Below, one piece after another: positions 1 through 8,230 of a DNA stretch of 39,482 nt (position 1 is its first letter; each line of letters starts with the position of its first letter). This DNA comes from Bacteroidales bacterium UBA5515 (lineage in GTDB: Bacteria > Bacteroidota > Bacteroidia > Bacteroidales > P3): assembly GCA_002423895.1 (NCBI GenBank), contig DIOL01000001.1, positions 1 to 39,482 on the forward strand. The letters run 5' to 3'. Under the pieces are notes generated by a model. The model was not told the DNA's origin and did no database searches. It saw only the letters and a list, made by a program, of their open reading frames with translations. The position numbers and the translations under genes are program-made.

Positions 1-81
1 ACTTGCTACTTTTTTTGTAATATTAGGAAAGAGTTTACTTAAATCAAGAAAAAATTTATTTATACAAGGAATAAATTTTGT

Positions 82-169
82 AAGGTGGCAGGATGCTATC
101 AACATCCTGCCAGGATGCAATATGTAAGGTGGCAGGATACAATATGCAAGGTGGCAGGATACAAAAATT
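82..169. repeat. Array A: four 22-bp units (GGTGGCAGGAT core)
   Basis: CAGGAT recurs at 89, 111, 133 and 155, exactly 22 bp apart. Units 1, 3 and 4 begin AAGGTGGCAGGAT. Unit 2 begins ATCCTGCCAGGAT, a dyad with 6-bp arms about one base, as if half of the unit had been inverted while keeping phase. The tails after the core differ between units. Period and phase are read directly; the function is unknown. Confidence 0.9.
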
Positions 170-191
170 AATCCTTATCTTTTTAAATTAT

Positions 192-203
192 AATAAGGAT
201 TTG
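192..203 (+). repeat. Anchor element AATAAGGATTTG of array A
   Basis: The 12-mer is identical to those at 24293 and 34192. It starts exactly two 22-bp periods after the start of the last array unit (148) and 32 bp after the last CAGGAT. ATAAGGATT (193-201) also pairs with AATCCTTAT at 170-178, so a small stem-loop can form here. Confidence 0.75.
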
Positions 204-300
204 ATGCAATTAAATCAAATAAAAACAAATTATACTTTGAATTTTAACAGATAAATTAAAAGAATAAATAATCAAATGTAGATTTATAGAGTAAATTGAC

Positions 301-2220
301 TTAATTTACAATATCATTGGAAAACTTAGGAGATTGAGGTTCTGAACTTTTGTTGGTAAGTTCGTTATAGCGTTTGCGAGCCTCAGTAACATACAGTGAA
401 TTTGAATAATCTAAAATTATTCTTTCATAATACTCTTTTGCTTTTTGAGTTGAGTTTAGATGAGTTTCATAAAGTTGTGCTAAAAGATAAAGAGCATCAT
501 CTGCCATTATATCATCAGGATACTTTAATAGTATTTGATTTAATAAACTATCTGCCTTTTGATATTGGTTTTCTTTTATTGCAATTTCTGCTCTCTTATA
601 CAAAACTTCATCAAACAAAGGATGAGAAAGATAGTTTTGATTGAGAGTATCAAGATATTGAAGAGCTAAACTATATTTATTTTGATAAAGAGCAAACTCA
701 GCCTTAGAGAAATAGGTTAATCCATTATAGGATGAGTCTTCATCAATATTATCTGAAATTAAAATTGAATATTGCATTGCATCGTTTGCAATAAGTTTGG
801 TTGTAGAGGAACGAAGTACATCAAATTGAGAAGCTGCCCAAGTAAAATCGCCATTATAGTAGGATAGCATTGCATTTTTGAATTTTGCTTCTGAACCTAC
901 AACATCGTTCTTGAATTCTTTTTCAACCTGTGAATACGTTAGTGATGCTTCCCAAATGTCATTCTCCATTAAATAAATATCAGCTCTAGTCAGCTTGCTT
1001 TTAGCTTTTTCTAAAGGTTTGATTTGAGGCATTGAAAGAGTTTGATCTAATATATCAACAGCTTCTTGAGGCAGATGAAGATAATAGGCTAACAAATATG
1101 CGTATTGTTGCATTATAGGTATTGTTGCAGGAAGTTTGCCAAGTTCTTCAAGGGTTGTTTCATATTGTGTTTTTAAATAAGTAATTTCTTTTGGGGTGTG
1201 GTTAATTTTGTTTATAAATGGATGATAAAGAGAACTAAGAAGTCCTAACCTGCTAACAAGATAATAAGTGCTTTCATTACCTTTGTTAATTAAATAAATA
1301 AATCCTTCTTTAGCAATTTCGTAATCTTGATTATTAAGAGCAATATTTGCAATTTCATAAACTGTTTGACCAGTTAGATTTTCAAATCTTTTGTCAATTG
1401 CTTTGGCTTGATTAAGTGCCATTTTATAGTTCTTTTGTTGCAAAAGAATCCAGATGTAAAGTTGTGAAAAATTTTGATTTGATGGTTCTTGTTGAACCTT
1501 TTTTAGCAAAGTATTGCGAAGAAATTCTGAAAACTTACTATCATCGTCTTGTTGCAAAATGCTTCCAAGATAAATTTTAACTTGATTAAGCATTGTGGGG
1601 CTTTCATTCAAAAGCTCTAAATATTCATTAGTTATTTCTTCGTAATTGCCTTGACGTTGATATAGATAAGAAATCTCGAAGATAAAAAGGCTTTTGTTAT
1701 TAAATAATTCTCTCCCTTTTTTAAATGTTTTAATTGCATAATCAATATTTCCTCTAATATTAAAATAGTTTGCAAGCTGAACAACGCTATTACTGTTTGC
1801 TTGAAGATTTTCTATAGATTTGTCAAATTGATTATTTGCTTTGTTTTGTTCACCTAATTTAAGGTAGTGAGTTCCTAAATCAGCAATAAAGATTGAGTTT
1901 TGAGAGAATTTCTTTATTGTTTTTTTTATTAGTTTTTCTGCTTTTGAGTCTTGATTAGTTTGATAATAAAGACTTAATAGATTATCATAATACTCTTGAC
2001 GAAATTCCTTGTCAATTAAATCTTCATAAAGGTCAATTTTGTTTTGAGTTTCTTCATTCAAAAAGAATGCTTTCTCTTGAGAATTTTTATCTGTTTGAGC
2101 GAAAAGGGGATAAGAAAAGAATAATGAAATTAAAAAAACCAAAAGAAAACTTGTACCTCTAAATTTTAAAAGGTCTTTAATGTTAATTCTCTTATCAAAT
2201 AACTCCTCTTTTTTTATCAC
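301..2220 (-). CDS. Exported TPR-repeat protein
   Basis: A 639-residue protein with an unusually long N-region (about 25 residues), a hydrophobic segment near residues 26-41 and a plausible signal peptidase site after FAQ, so it probably acts in the envelope. The rest is helical with degenerate tetratricopeptide repeats. The clearest ones are C-terminal (about residues 500-620), for example ALYQNKYSLALQYLDTL and DDALYLLAQLYETH, giving a protein-binding scaffold. The start is GTG directly after the TAA stop of yicC with no gap, which implies translational coupling. Alternative in-frame starts would remove part of the signal peptide. The architecture resembles BamD-like or gliding-associated TPR proteins, but I cannot assign a specific role. 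Confidence 0.8.
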   Translation of the reverse strand: MIKKEELFDKRINIKDLLKFRGTSFLLVFLISLFFSYPLFAQTDKNSQEKAFFLNEETQNKIDLYEDLIDKEFRQEYYDNLLSLYYQTNQDSKAEKLIKKTIKKFSQNSIFIADLGTHYLKLGEQNKANNQFDKSIENLQANSNSVVQLANYFNIRGNIDYAIKTFKKGRELFNNKSLFIFEISYLYQRQGNYEEITNEYLELLNESPTMLNQVKIYLGSILQQDDDSKFSEFLRNTLLKKVQQEPSNQNFSQLYIWILLQQKNYKMALNQAKAIDKRFENLTGQTVYEIANIALNNQDYEIAKEGFIYLINKGNESTYYLVSRLGLLSSLYHPFINKINHTPKEITYLKTQYETTLEELGKLPATIPIMQQYAYLLAYYLHLPQEAVDILDQTLSMPQIKPLEKAKSKLTRADIYLMENDIWEASLTYSQVEKEFKNDVVGSEAKFKNAMLSYYNGDFTWAASQFDVLRSSTTKLIANDAMQYSILISDNIDEDSSYNGLTYFSKAEFALYQNKYSLALQYLDTLNQNYLSHPLFDEVLYKRAEIAIKENQYQKADSLLNQILLKYPDDIMADDALYLLAQLYETHLNSTQKAKEYYERIILDYSNSLYVTEARKRYNELTNKSSEPQSPKFSNDIVN

Positions 2221-3090
2221 TTAAAGTATGTTTAATATTTGTTCTTTTATTTTTTCAAGTTCATCTTTCATCTGCACAACAATTCTTTGCATGTTAGCAT
2301 CCTGAGATTTTGAGCCAAGAGTGTTAATCTCTCTGCCAATTTCTTGAGCAATAAATCCCAGTTTTTTCCCTTGTGAAGTAGGAAGATTCATCGTATTAAC
2401 GAAATAATCTAAATGTTGTTTTAATCTTATTTTTTCTTCTGTTATGTCCAATTTCTCAAGATAATAAATTATCTCTTGTTCGAAACGATTCATATCTAAA
2501 GATTGACAATCCAATTCATTGAGTTTAGAGAGAAGTTTATCTTTTATTTGTTGAATTCTTATTGTTTCAAATTGATTAACCTCAAGAAGTTTTTCTCCAA
2601 TAAGCTTTATTCTTAAAAGCAAATCTTTTTCCAAACATTTTCCCTCAACCAATCTGTATTGATCTGTTTGTTCTAAGGCTTCATCTAAAAGAAGAAATAA
2701 AATATCTATTTCGTCTTGTTTTATTTCTTTATTTGCACAACTATTAATTTCAGGAATTTGTAAAACATAATGAAGTAGATGCTCTTTTGGTGCATTTACC
2801 ATGTCTGCTAAGGCTTCAAATTGTTTGTAATAACTTGTAAAAAGAGCCGTATTTATGTTTAAATTTGGAGCTTCATCAACAAATTCTTTTACTACATAAC
2901 AATCAACTTTTCCTCTTTCCAGAATATTAGCAATTTTATTTCTTATCTCAATTTCCTTATTGCGGTAGGAAGAGTTAAGCTTTAGATTTAAGTCAACTTG
3001 TTTACTATTTAGAGTTTTTATTTCAATTGTAAGCGTTTTGTTATTGTAAGTTGCTGATGCTTTACCATAACCTGTCATTGATTTAATCAT
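2221..3090 (-). CDS. yicC: YicC family endoribonuclease-like protein
   Basis: This 289-residue protein has the normal YicC length. The N-terminal signature MIKSMTGYGKA and the C-terminal part with KKLGFIAQEIGREINTLGSK are both hallmarks of the YicC/YloC family (N-terminal YicC domain followed by DUF1732). Family members are cytoplasmic; E. coli YicC is linked to RNA degradation, and the activity in Bacteroidota is inferred. The ATG start gives the conserved N-terminus exactly. It is the first gene of a two-gene unit with the TPR protein, which begins at the next base. A -7 box on the minus strand (CAAAGATA at 3169-3176 as read on plus) is the likely promoter. Confidence 0.93.
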   Translation of the reverse strand: MIKSMTGYGKASATYNNKTLTIEIKTLNSKQVDLNLKLNSSYRNKEIEIRNKIANILERGKVDCYVVKEFVDEAPNLNINTALFTSYYKQFEALADMVNAPKEHLLHYVLQIPEINSCANKEIKQDEIDILFLLLDEALEQTDQYRLVEGKCLEKDLLLRIKLIGEKLLEVNQFETIRIQQIKDKLLSKLNELDCQSLDMNRFEQEIIYYLEKLDITEEKIRLKQHLDYFVNTMNLPTSQGKKLGFIAQEIGREINTLGSKSQDANMQRIVVQMKDELEKIKEQILNIL

Positions 3091-3168
3091 ATAATAATTA
3101 TGTCTTTAGTTAATATGTTTGTTCTTATCAATTAGTGCTTAAAAGAAGCAAATAAATAAAAAAGCATA

Positions 3169-3176
3169 CAAAGATA
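3169..3176 (-). promoter_or_regulatory. Predicted -7 box (TATCTTTG) of yicC
   Basis: The minus strand reads TATCTTTG, matching the Bacteroidota consensus TAnnTTTG, about 79 bases upstream of the yicC start codon. I see no good TTG-type -33 element at the usual 19-21 bp spacing, so this is tentative. Confidence 0.4.
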
Positions 3177-3235
3177 CATAAAAACCTCAATTTTACGTTA
3201 ATTATACTATATTATTTATACTTTAATATCATTTT

Positions 3236-3264
3236 AGTGGTGAAAAATGACTATTTTTGCCACT
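3236..3264 (+). promoter_or_regulatory. Promoter of the metallopeptidase operon, overlapped by an inverted repeat
   Basis: TATTTTTG at 3252-3259 fits the -7 consensus and would start transcription near 3266. An interrupted inverted repeat covers it: AGTGG-tg-AAAAAT-gact-ATTTTT-g-CCACT (3236-3264). It could be an operator or coincidental symmetry. It ends at the predicted start site, so it should not be a leader RNA hairpin. Confidence 0.45.
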
Positions 3265-3341
3265 TGAATGAGGTTTGATATAATAAAACCAAGTTTGTAA
3301 ACGTAAAGACCATAATTAATTAAACAAAAAACAAAAAATTT

Positions 3342-4052
3342 ATGACACCAGAAACTGGATATATGGGAGGAAACATTATTTATTGGGTTATTTTCATTGG
3401 AACAGCTCTATTAAGCTGGCTTGTTAGCTCTAACCTTAAAAGGAAATTTGCACTTTACTCTAAAATACCAACCGAAAGAGGTATGACAGGAAGAGAAGTT
3501 GCAGAAAAGATGCTTAGAGATCAAGATATTTATGATGTAACTGTTCAATGTGTTGAAGGACAACTAACAGACCATTATAATCCACAAACAAAAGTTGTTA
3601 ATTTAAGCAGAGGAGTTTATGAAGGAGCAAATGTAGCTGCTGCTGCTGTTGCTGCTCATGAATGTGGACATGCTGTTCAACATGCAACTGCTTACTCTTG
3701 GCTTATGCTTCGTTCAAGACTTGTCCCTGTTGTTAGCTTTGCTTCAAAATGGGTAATGTGGGTAATTCTTGCAGGATTAGTTCTTGTAAACTCTTTCCCA
3801 AATTTACTTTTAGCAGGTATTGTTTTATTTGGATTTACAACTCTTTTTAGTTTTGTAACACTTCCTGTTGAAATCAATGCATCAAAAAGAGCTTTAGTTT
3901 GGTTAGAAAACCATTCTGTTACTTCATCTCAAAGTCAAGATAAAGCTGAAGGAGCTCTTAAGGCAGCTGCTTATACTTATGTTGTTGCTGCAGTATCTTC
4001 TTTAGCTTCATTGCTATACTATGTTGCAATTTATTTAGGAAGAAGAGATTAA
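3342..4052 (+). CDS. Membrane zinc metallopeptidase, YugP-like
   Basis: This 236-residue integral membrane protein carries the zincin motif HECGH at residues 106-110, inside AAVAAHECGHAVQHA, and the family-typical LTDHYNP segment before it. One N-terminal transmembrane helix (about 12-30) and three or four C-terminal ones flank the catalytic region. This matches the putative neutral zinc metallopeptidases called YugP (Zn_peptidase_2). Two zinc ligands and the catalytic Glu are visible; natural substrates are unknown. It heads a run of four same-strand genes reaching 7931, with the PASTA protein 12 bp downstream. Confidence 0.92.
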   Translation: MTPETGYMGGNIIYWVIFIGTALLSWLVSSNLKRKFALYSKIPTERGMTGREVAEKMLRDQDIYDVTVQCVEGQLTDHYNPQTKVVNLSRGVYEGANVAAAAVAAHECGHAVQHATAYSWLMLRSRLVPVVSFASKWVMWVILAGLVLVNSFPNLLLAGIVLFGFTTLFSFVTLPVEINASKRALVWLENHSVTSSQSQDKAEGALKAAAYTYVVAAVSSLASLLYYVAIYLGRRD

Positions 4053-4064
4053 ACCATAATATAA

Positions 4065-4913
4065 ATGTCATTATTTGATTTTCTTAAGAGTAAAGTTTTT
4101 TTAAAGAATTTAGGCTTAATTGCAGCTGTTTTCTTAGTAGTACTTATTATTGCTTTTATTTGTTTGAACTTCTACACTCGTCATGGTTCAGAATATGTTA
4201 TGCCTGAAATTGAGGGGAGTCTTATGGAAGAAATCGAAGATATTGAGGAAATGGATAATTTTGAAGTAATTGTCCTTGACTCCATCTATACTCCAGGGGA
4301 ACATGCTGGAAAGATAATATCTCAAGACCCAAAAGCAGGTTCAAAAATAAAGAAAGGAAGAAAGATATATGTTGTTATAACGTCATCAATAGGAGAAAAT
4401 ATACCAATGCCTAACTGTAAAGACCAAAGTGTTCGTTCAGCAGTAAATCAGCTTACAAATGCAGGACTTAGGGTAGGTAAATTTATTTTCAATATTGGAG
4501 ATTTTAATAGTGTTGTTGTTGGTCAAAGATATAAAGGAAACCCAATTGAAGAAGGAAGTCAAATCCAAAGAGGAGAGGAGATAGATTTAGTTGTTGAAAT
4601 GAATCAGGAGACTTATTCAACCACCATGCCAAACATAATTGGTTTAACCGAACCTGAGGCAGAAAAGAAACTTTGGGAAGCAGCACTAAATATTGGAAAG
4701 AAAAATTTTGAAGGCAAAAAAGACATTACTCATTCTCGAGTAGTTTCATTTTCTCCAAACAGCAGTAGTGTTACAAAAGGAACAACAGTCAGCATAGACT
4801 TTATGAATGACACAAAGCCAAACTACAACGACAAGGTTAGGAGATTTAAAATGTCAGAACCTGTTGTTGAAGACACCATAAATCAAATAATAGAAATTAA
4901 TGAAGAGTTTTAA
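4065..4913 (+). CDS. Membrane-anchored PASTA-domain protein
   Basis: The 282-residue protein has a short cytoplasmic N-terminus, one transmembrane helix at about 17-37 and three tandem PASTA modules (roughly 42-112, 113-186 and 187-252), each with the family pattern of a Pro-rich start and a G(S/T)-x-I-x-(K/R)G ending, such as SKIKKGRKIYVVI. There is no kinase domain, so it is not a PknB homologue. PASTA modules bind cell-wall muropeptides or help assemble wall machinery; that role is inferred here. It overlaps the next gene by 14 bp. Pairing of a PASTA protein with an RluD-type synthase is a common Bacteroidota arrangement. Confidence 0.9.
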   Translation: MSLFDFLKSKVFLKNLGLIAAVFLVVLIIAFICLNFYTRHGSEYVMPEIEGSLMEEIEDIEEMDNFEVIVLDSIYTPGEHAGKIISQDPKAGSKIKKGRKIYVVITSSIGENIPMPNCKDQSVRSAVNQLTNAGLRVGKFIFNIGDFNSVVVGQRYKGNPIEEGSQIQRGEEIDLVVEMNQETYSTTMPNIIGLTEPEAEKKLWEAALNIGKKNFEGKKDITHSRVVSFSPNSSSVTKGTTVSIDFMNDTKPNYNDKVRRFKMSEPVVEDTINQIIEINEEF

Positions 4914-6834
4914 AAAATGGAGTATTCTTATTGTATTCTTTTTAGTTATTCCTTTTGTTGCAAACAGTCAATTTCGATTGACAGAAGCAGGAAAATCAAA
5001 AGTAGTAAATAATAAAAATACAACAAAGAATATCAGTAGTATTGTTCTTCCTTTTATAGAAGACTTTTCAAACTACACCAATATACCTAATCCAAATTTA
5101 TGGGAGAATTCAGGAGCATGGGTTAATTTCGATTATCCTGTTTTTCCTCCTACAGTTGGAGTAGTTACTTTTGACGCTCTTGATGAACAAGGGCAACTTT
5201 ATCAAGGAGCAAACACAACAGGATTTCCTGCAGATACACTTACTTCCTGTAAGATTCGTTTAGATTCAACCTTGCTTCCAACGCCAACCAAACTTACTCC
5301 TCAAGATAGCATTTATCTTAGTTTCTATGTTCAACCAGGAGGTGGAATTGGTCATATATGGGATAATATTGGAGCAACTCCAGCAAAAAAAGATTCTTTA
5401 GTTCTTCAGTTCTATAGTTTAAGTCAAAACACTTGGCATAATGTTTGGAAAACAGAAGGACTTAGAGTTGATAGTATTTTTGCAAAAGACAGTACTTATT
5501 GGTTATTTATAAATATTCCAATAATAGATACAATATATTTTAATTCTGAATTTCGCTTCCGTTTCCTTAATTTTGCATCCTTAGCCAATAATCCATCTTA
5601 TGACTATGTTGGCAATTGTGAGCATTGGCACTTAGATTATGTATATTTGAATAAAGATAGAAGATTTGATGACAGAGCAATTAGAGATATAGCTTTTGTT
5701 AATCCTGCTCGTTCTCTTTTGAAAGAATATCAAGCAATGCCAGCTCTTCAGTTTAGGGAAGAAGATATGGGAGATAGTATTGATATTAAAATTATTAATC
5801 TTTCAGATATTGCCCTAAGTTCACAATATAATTACTATGTTTTCAATACCTTTGGAACAGAGGTAGCCTCTTATAATGGTGGTTTTGAAAACATTTATCC
5901 TTACATTCAAACAAAAAACTTCCAAACCTCACCTAATCATGCTAACCCTCCAATCAATTTCTCTTACTCTTTAAATCCAAATCAATGGGAAACTTTTGAT
6001 TTAGTTCATATTGTTAAGGAAGGCGTTGGACAAGATAGTAGAACTTCAAATGATACAATTCGTTTCAAGCAAGTTTTTGAAAACTATTTTGCTTACGATG
6101 ATGGTACTGCAGAGAATGGATTAGGTATAGAGCCAGTGCAAAATGTACCTGCTAGCTTAGCAGTAGGTTTTAATCTTAATGTGCCAGATACCTTAACGGC
6201 AGTTGATATTTATTTTAATTCAACTTATAATGATGCCAATCTAAAGCCTTTCTACCTAAGCGTATGGAATAGTTTGGCAGGTAAGCCTAATGATAGTATT
6301 TATCGTTCTCATATTTATTTAACTCCTGAAATAGATGGATTAAATCAATTTGTTAGATACTATTTAGATTACCCATTAGTATTGGGAAGCGGAGAGTTTT
6401 TTGTTTCAATACAAGCAAAATATGACGATTATCTAAATATTGGCTTTGACAGAAACACTGACGCTTCATCAAAAATACTTGGTAACTGTGTTGGCATTTG
6501 GGAAAATACCTATTTTAAAGGTTCTTTAATGATACGCCCATATTTTGGTTACAAAGCATTAATTGGATTGAAAGAAGTGGATAAGAAAGGACTAAGTTTT
6601 TCAATATATCCTAATCCAACCAATTCTACAGTCAATTTAAAAATTAATAATAATAATTTCCACAATTCAAACTACGAAATAAAAATAATAAGTATGTTGG
6701 GTAAAGAGGTTTATCGCTCAGCTTTTAAATCTCAATTAGATGTTTCCACTCTTTCAAATGGAGTTTACATCCTTTACTTAATTGACACAAAAACCCATCA
6801 ATCAAAACAAGAGAAACTTATAATACAAAAATGA
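4900..6834 (+). CDS. T9SS type A secreted protein
   Basis: A 644-residue exported protein with a signal peptide (hydrophobic about 8-22, ending NSQ) and a C-terminal type IX sorting domain of about 75 residues: FSIYPNPTNSTVNLKI, then a GKEVYRS strand and LSNGVYILYLI near the end. The middle looks like beta-rich jelly-roll modules, with FIEDFSNYTNIPNPNLWENS at the start and WHLDYVYLN, but I see no catalytic motif. It should be exported across the outer membrane by the PorSS machinery and anchored or released. It overlaps the PASTA gene upstream and rluD downstream (ATGA), so all three are probably co-translated. Confidence 0.9.
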   Translation: MKSFKKWSILIVFFLVIPFVANSQFRLTEAGKSKVVNNKNTTKNISSIVLPFIEDFSNYTNIPNPNLWENSGAWVNFDYPVFPPTVGVVTFDALDEQGQLYQGANTTGFPADTLTSCKIRLDSTLLPTPTKLTPQDSIYLSFYVQPGGGIGHIWDNIGATPAKKDSLVLQFYSLSQNTWHNVWKTEGLRVDSIFAKDSTYWLFINIPIIDTIYFNSEFRFRFLNFASLANNPSYDYVGNCEHWHLDYVYLNKDRRFDDRAIRDIAFVNPARSLLKEYQAMPALQFREEDMGDSIDIKIINLSDIALSSQYNYYVFNTFGTEVASYNGGFENIYPYIQTKNFQTSPNHANPPINFSYSLNPNQWETFDLVHIVKEGVGQDSRTSNDTIRFKQVFENYFAYDDGTAENGLGIEPVQNVPASLAVGFNLNVPDTLTAVDIYFNSTYNDANLKPFYLSVWNSLAGKPNDSIYRSHIYLTPEIDGLNQFVRYYLDYPLVLGSGEFFVSIQAKYDDYLNIGFDRNTDASSKILGNCVGIWENTYFKGSLMIRPYFGYKALIGLKEVDKKGLSFSIYPNPTNSTVNLKINNNNFHNSNYEIKIISMLGKEVYRSAFKSQLDVSTLSNGVYILYLIDTKTHQSKQEKLIIQK

Positions 6835-7931
6835 TAGAAGAGACTTTAGAGCCGCAAGAAGAAGAAAACGAATTATTTGAGAACTATCGCATAGAAGTTG
6901 ATAAAGGTCAAAGCCTGTTGAGAATTGATAAATTTTTAATGGACAGGCTTGAACAAACCTCACGAAATAAAATTCAACAAGCAGCAAAAGCCGATTGCAT
7001 AAAAGTAAACGATAAACCTGTTAAGCCAAACTATAAAGTAAAGCCAGGAGACATTGTGCAGATATTTTTGCCAACTGCACCTCGAGAAATTGAAATTATA
7101 CCACAAGATATTCCTTTAAACATAGTTTATGAAGATGAAGATTTGATAGTTGTAAATAAACAACCAGAAATGGTTGTTCATCCAGGCTATGGTAACTACA
7201 CAGGAACACTTCTTAACGCACTAACCTTCCATTTCCAAGACCAAAAAGACAAGGAAGGCAATCTTGTAAGACCATTAATGGTTCATAGAATTGATAAAAA
7301 CACAACTGGACTTTTACTTATTGCAAAAAATGAAGTTTCACAAACCATTTTAGCAAAACAATTCTACGACCATTCAGTTCAAAGAACATACAACGCCTTA
7401 GTTTGGGGAGATTTTGATCAAATGGAAGGAACAATTGAAGGAAATATTGGACGCTCTCTAAAAGATAGAAAGATAATGCAAGTATTTCCTGATGGTGAAT
7501 ATGGCAAAACAGCCATTACACACTGGAAAGTATTGTTCCGTTTTGGCTACATTACCCTTATTCAATGCAGACTTGAAACAGGAAGAACACACCAAATTAG
7601 AGCACATATGAAATACATGGGACATCCTCTCTTTAATGATGAAACCTATGGAGGAGACCAAATTATTAAAGGAACCACCTATTCCAAATACAAACAATTT
7701 GTTCAAAACTGCTTCAAATTACTTCCACGTCAAGCCCTTCATGCAACCACACTTGGCTTTATTCATCCAATCACAAAAGAAGATCTATTCTTTGAAAGCA
7801 ATTTGCCTGAAGATATGCAAAATGTAATTGAAAAATGGGAACACTATATTAACTACAATCGCCCTCAAGAAGAAGAAACCGACACAGAAACAATCAATCA
7901 ATCCAAACACGAAGTTTCCAATTTAAAGTAA
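6831..7931 (+). CDS. rluD: RluA-family 23S rRNA pseudouridine synthase (RluD-like)
   Basis: This 366-residue cytoplasmic enzyme isomerises uridines in RNA. An S4 RNA-binding domain lies at about residues 25-95 (LRIDKFLMDRL), followed by the RluA catalytic domain with the signature MVHRIDKNTTGLLLIAK. Asp155 is the expected catalytic nucleophile. ETGRTHQIRAHMKYMGHPL is the second family motif. The acidic N-terminal 20 residues and polar C-terminal 30 are extensions. The start overlaps the stop of the T9SS gene (ATGA), giving translational coupling. Sequence supports the RluC/RluD class; the specific target uridines are inferred from the family. Confidence 0.93.
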   Translation: MIEETLEPQEEENELFENYRIEVDKGQSLLRIDKFLMDRLEQTSRNKIQQAAKADCIKVNDKPVKPNYKVKPGDIVQIFLPTAPREIEIIPQDIPLNIVYEDEDLIVVNKQPEMVVHPGYGNYTGTLLNALTFHFQDQKDKEGNLVRPLMVHRIDKNTTGLLLIAKNEVSQTILAKQFYDHSVQRTYNALVWGDFDQMEGTIEGNIGRSLKDRKIMQVFPDGEYGKTAITHWKVLFRFGYITLIQCRLETGRTHQIRAHMKYMGHPLFNDETYGGDQIIKGTTYSKYKQFVQNCFKLLPRQALHATTLGFIHPITKEDLFFESNLPEDMQNVIEKWEHYINYNRPQEEETDTETINQSKHEVSNLK

Positions 7932-7949
7932 AAATATTAGAATCATAAT

Positions 7950-7994
7950 AAATAGAAGGAGTTTAGTAATTAAAATACTAAACTCCTTCTATTT
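7950..7994 (+). terminator. Strong hairpin terminator after rluD
   Basis: A perfect 19-bp stem (7950-7968 with 7976-7994) surrounds a 7-base loop. The core is GAAGGAGTTTAG paired with CTAAACTCCTTC, and the foot is AAATA/TATTT. It lies 18 bases after the rluD stop. The U-tract is short (TATTT), so termination may rely on stem strength. Confidence 0.75.
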
Positions 7995-8041
7995 ACAGTG
8001 CATTATTAATAAAAGAAAGAGAAAAATATTATGTTGAAAAA

Positions 8042-8125
8042 TAAAACCTTGTTTCAGTAAAATAAAACGAAGAAAGAAAAAATTAAAACGAAGAGTCAGT
8101 AAATTAAAACAAAGAGTTAGAAAAA
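8042..8125. repeat. Array B: four 21-bp units (TAAAAC core)
   Basis: TAAAAC begins at 8042, 8063, 8084 and 8105, exactly 21 bp apart. Units 2-4 share TAAAACgAAGA, and units 1 and 3 share TCAGTAAA towards the end. The array lies between the convergent rluD and the T9SS type B gene, beyond the rluD terminator. Confidence 0.85.
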
Positions 8126-8145
8126 CTCAATCATAATGAAAAATA

Positions 8146-8157
8146 AACTAAGGATAA
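8146..8157 (+). repeat. Diverged anchor AACTAAGGATAA of array B
   Basis: It matches AATAAGGATTTG imperfectly (core AAGGAT). The element ACTAAGG begins at 8147, exactly two 21-bp periods after the start of the last array B unit (8105). Position rather than sequence identity is the main evidence. Confidence 0.5.
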
Positions 8158-8167
8158 ATAAAAATAT

Positions 8168-8230
8168 CCTTGATATATTTTCAGATAACCTTGATATATT
8201 TTTGGATAAACTTGCTTTATTTTTTATTTA
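8168..8230. repeat. Array B2: three 21-bp units (CCTTGATATATTTT)
   Basis: CTTG begins at 8169, 8190 and 8211, 21 bp apart. The first two units share CCTTGATATATTTT; the third is diverged (ACTTGCTTTATTTT) and runs into the stop codon region of the next gene. The unit starts (8168, 8189, 8210) are in the same 21-bp phase as array B, six periods after 8042. Confidence 0.8.

Larger units (their letters stand above)
1..300. other. Gene-free left end holding repeat array A
   Basis: No convincing coding sequence is visible on either strand. The stretch lies downstream of the TPR gene and holds a four-unit 22-bp array (82-169), a GAATAAATTTTG element just before it (69-80) and the anchor AATAAGGATTTG after it (192-203). 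The rest is AT-rich sequence without recognisable structure. Confidence 0.7.
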
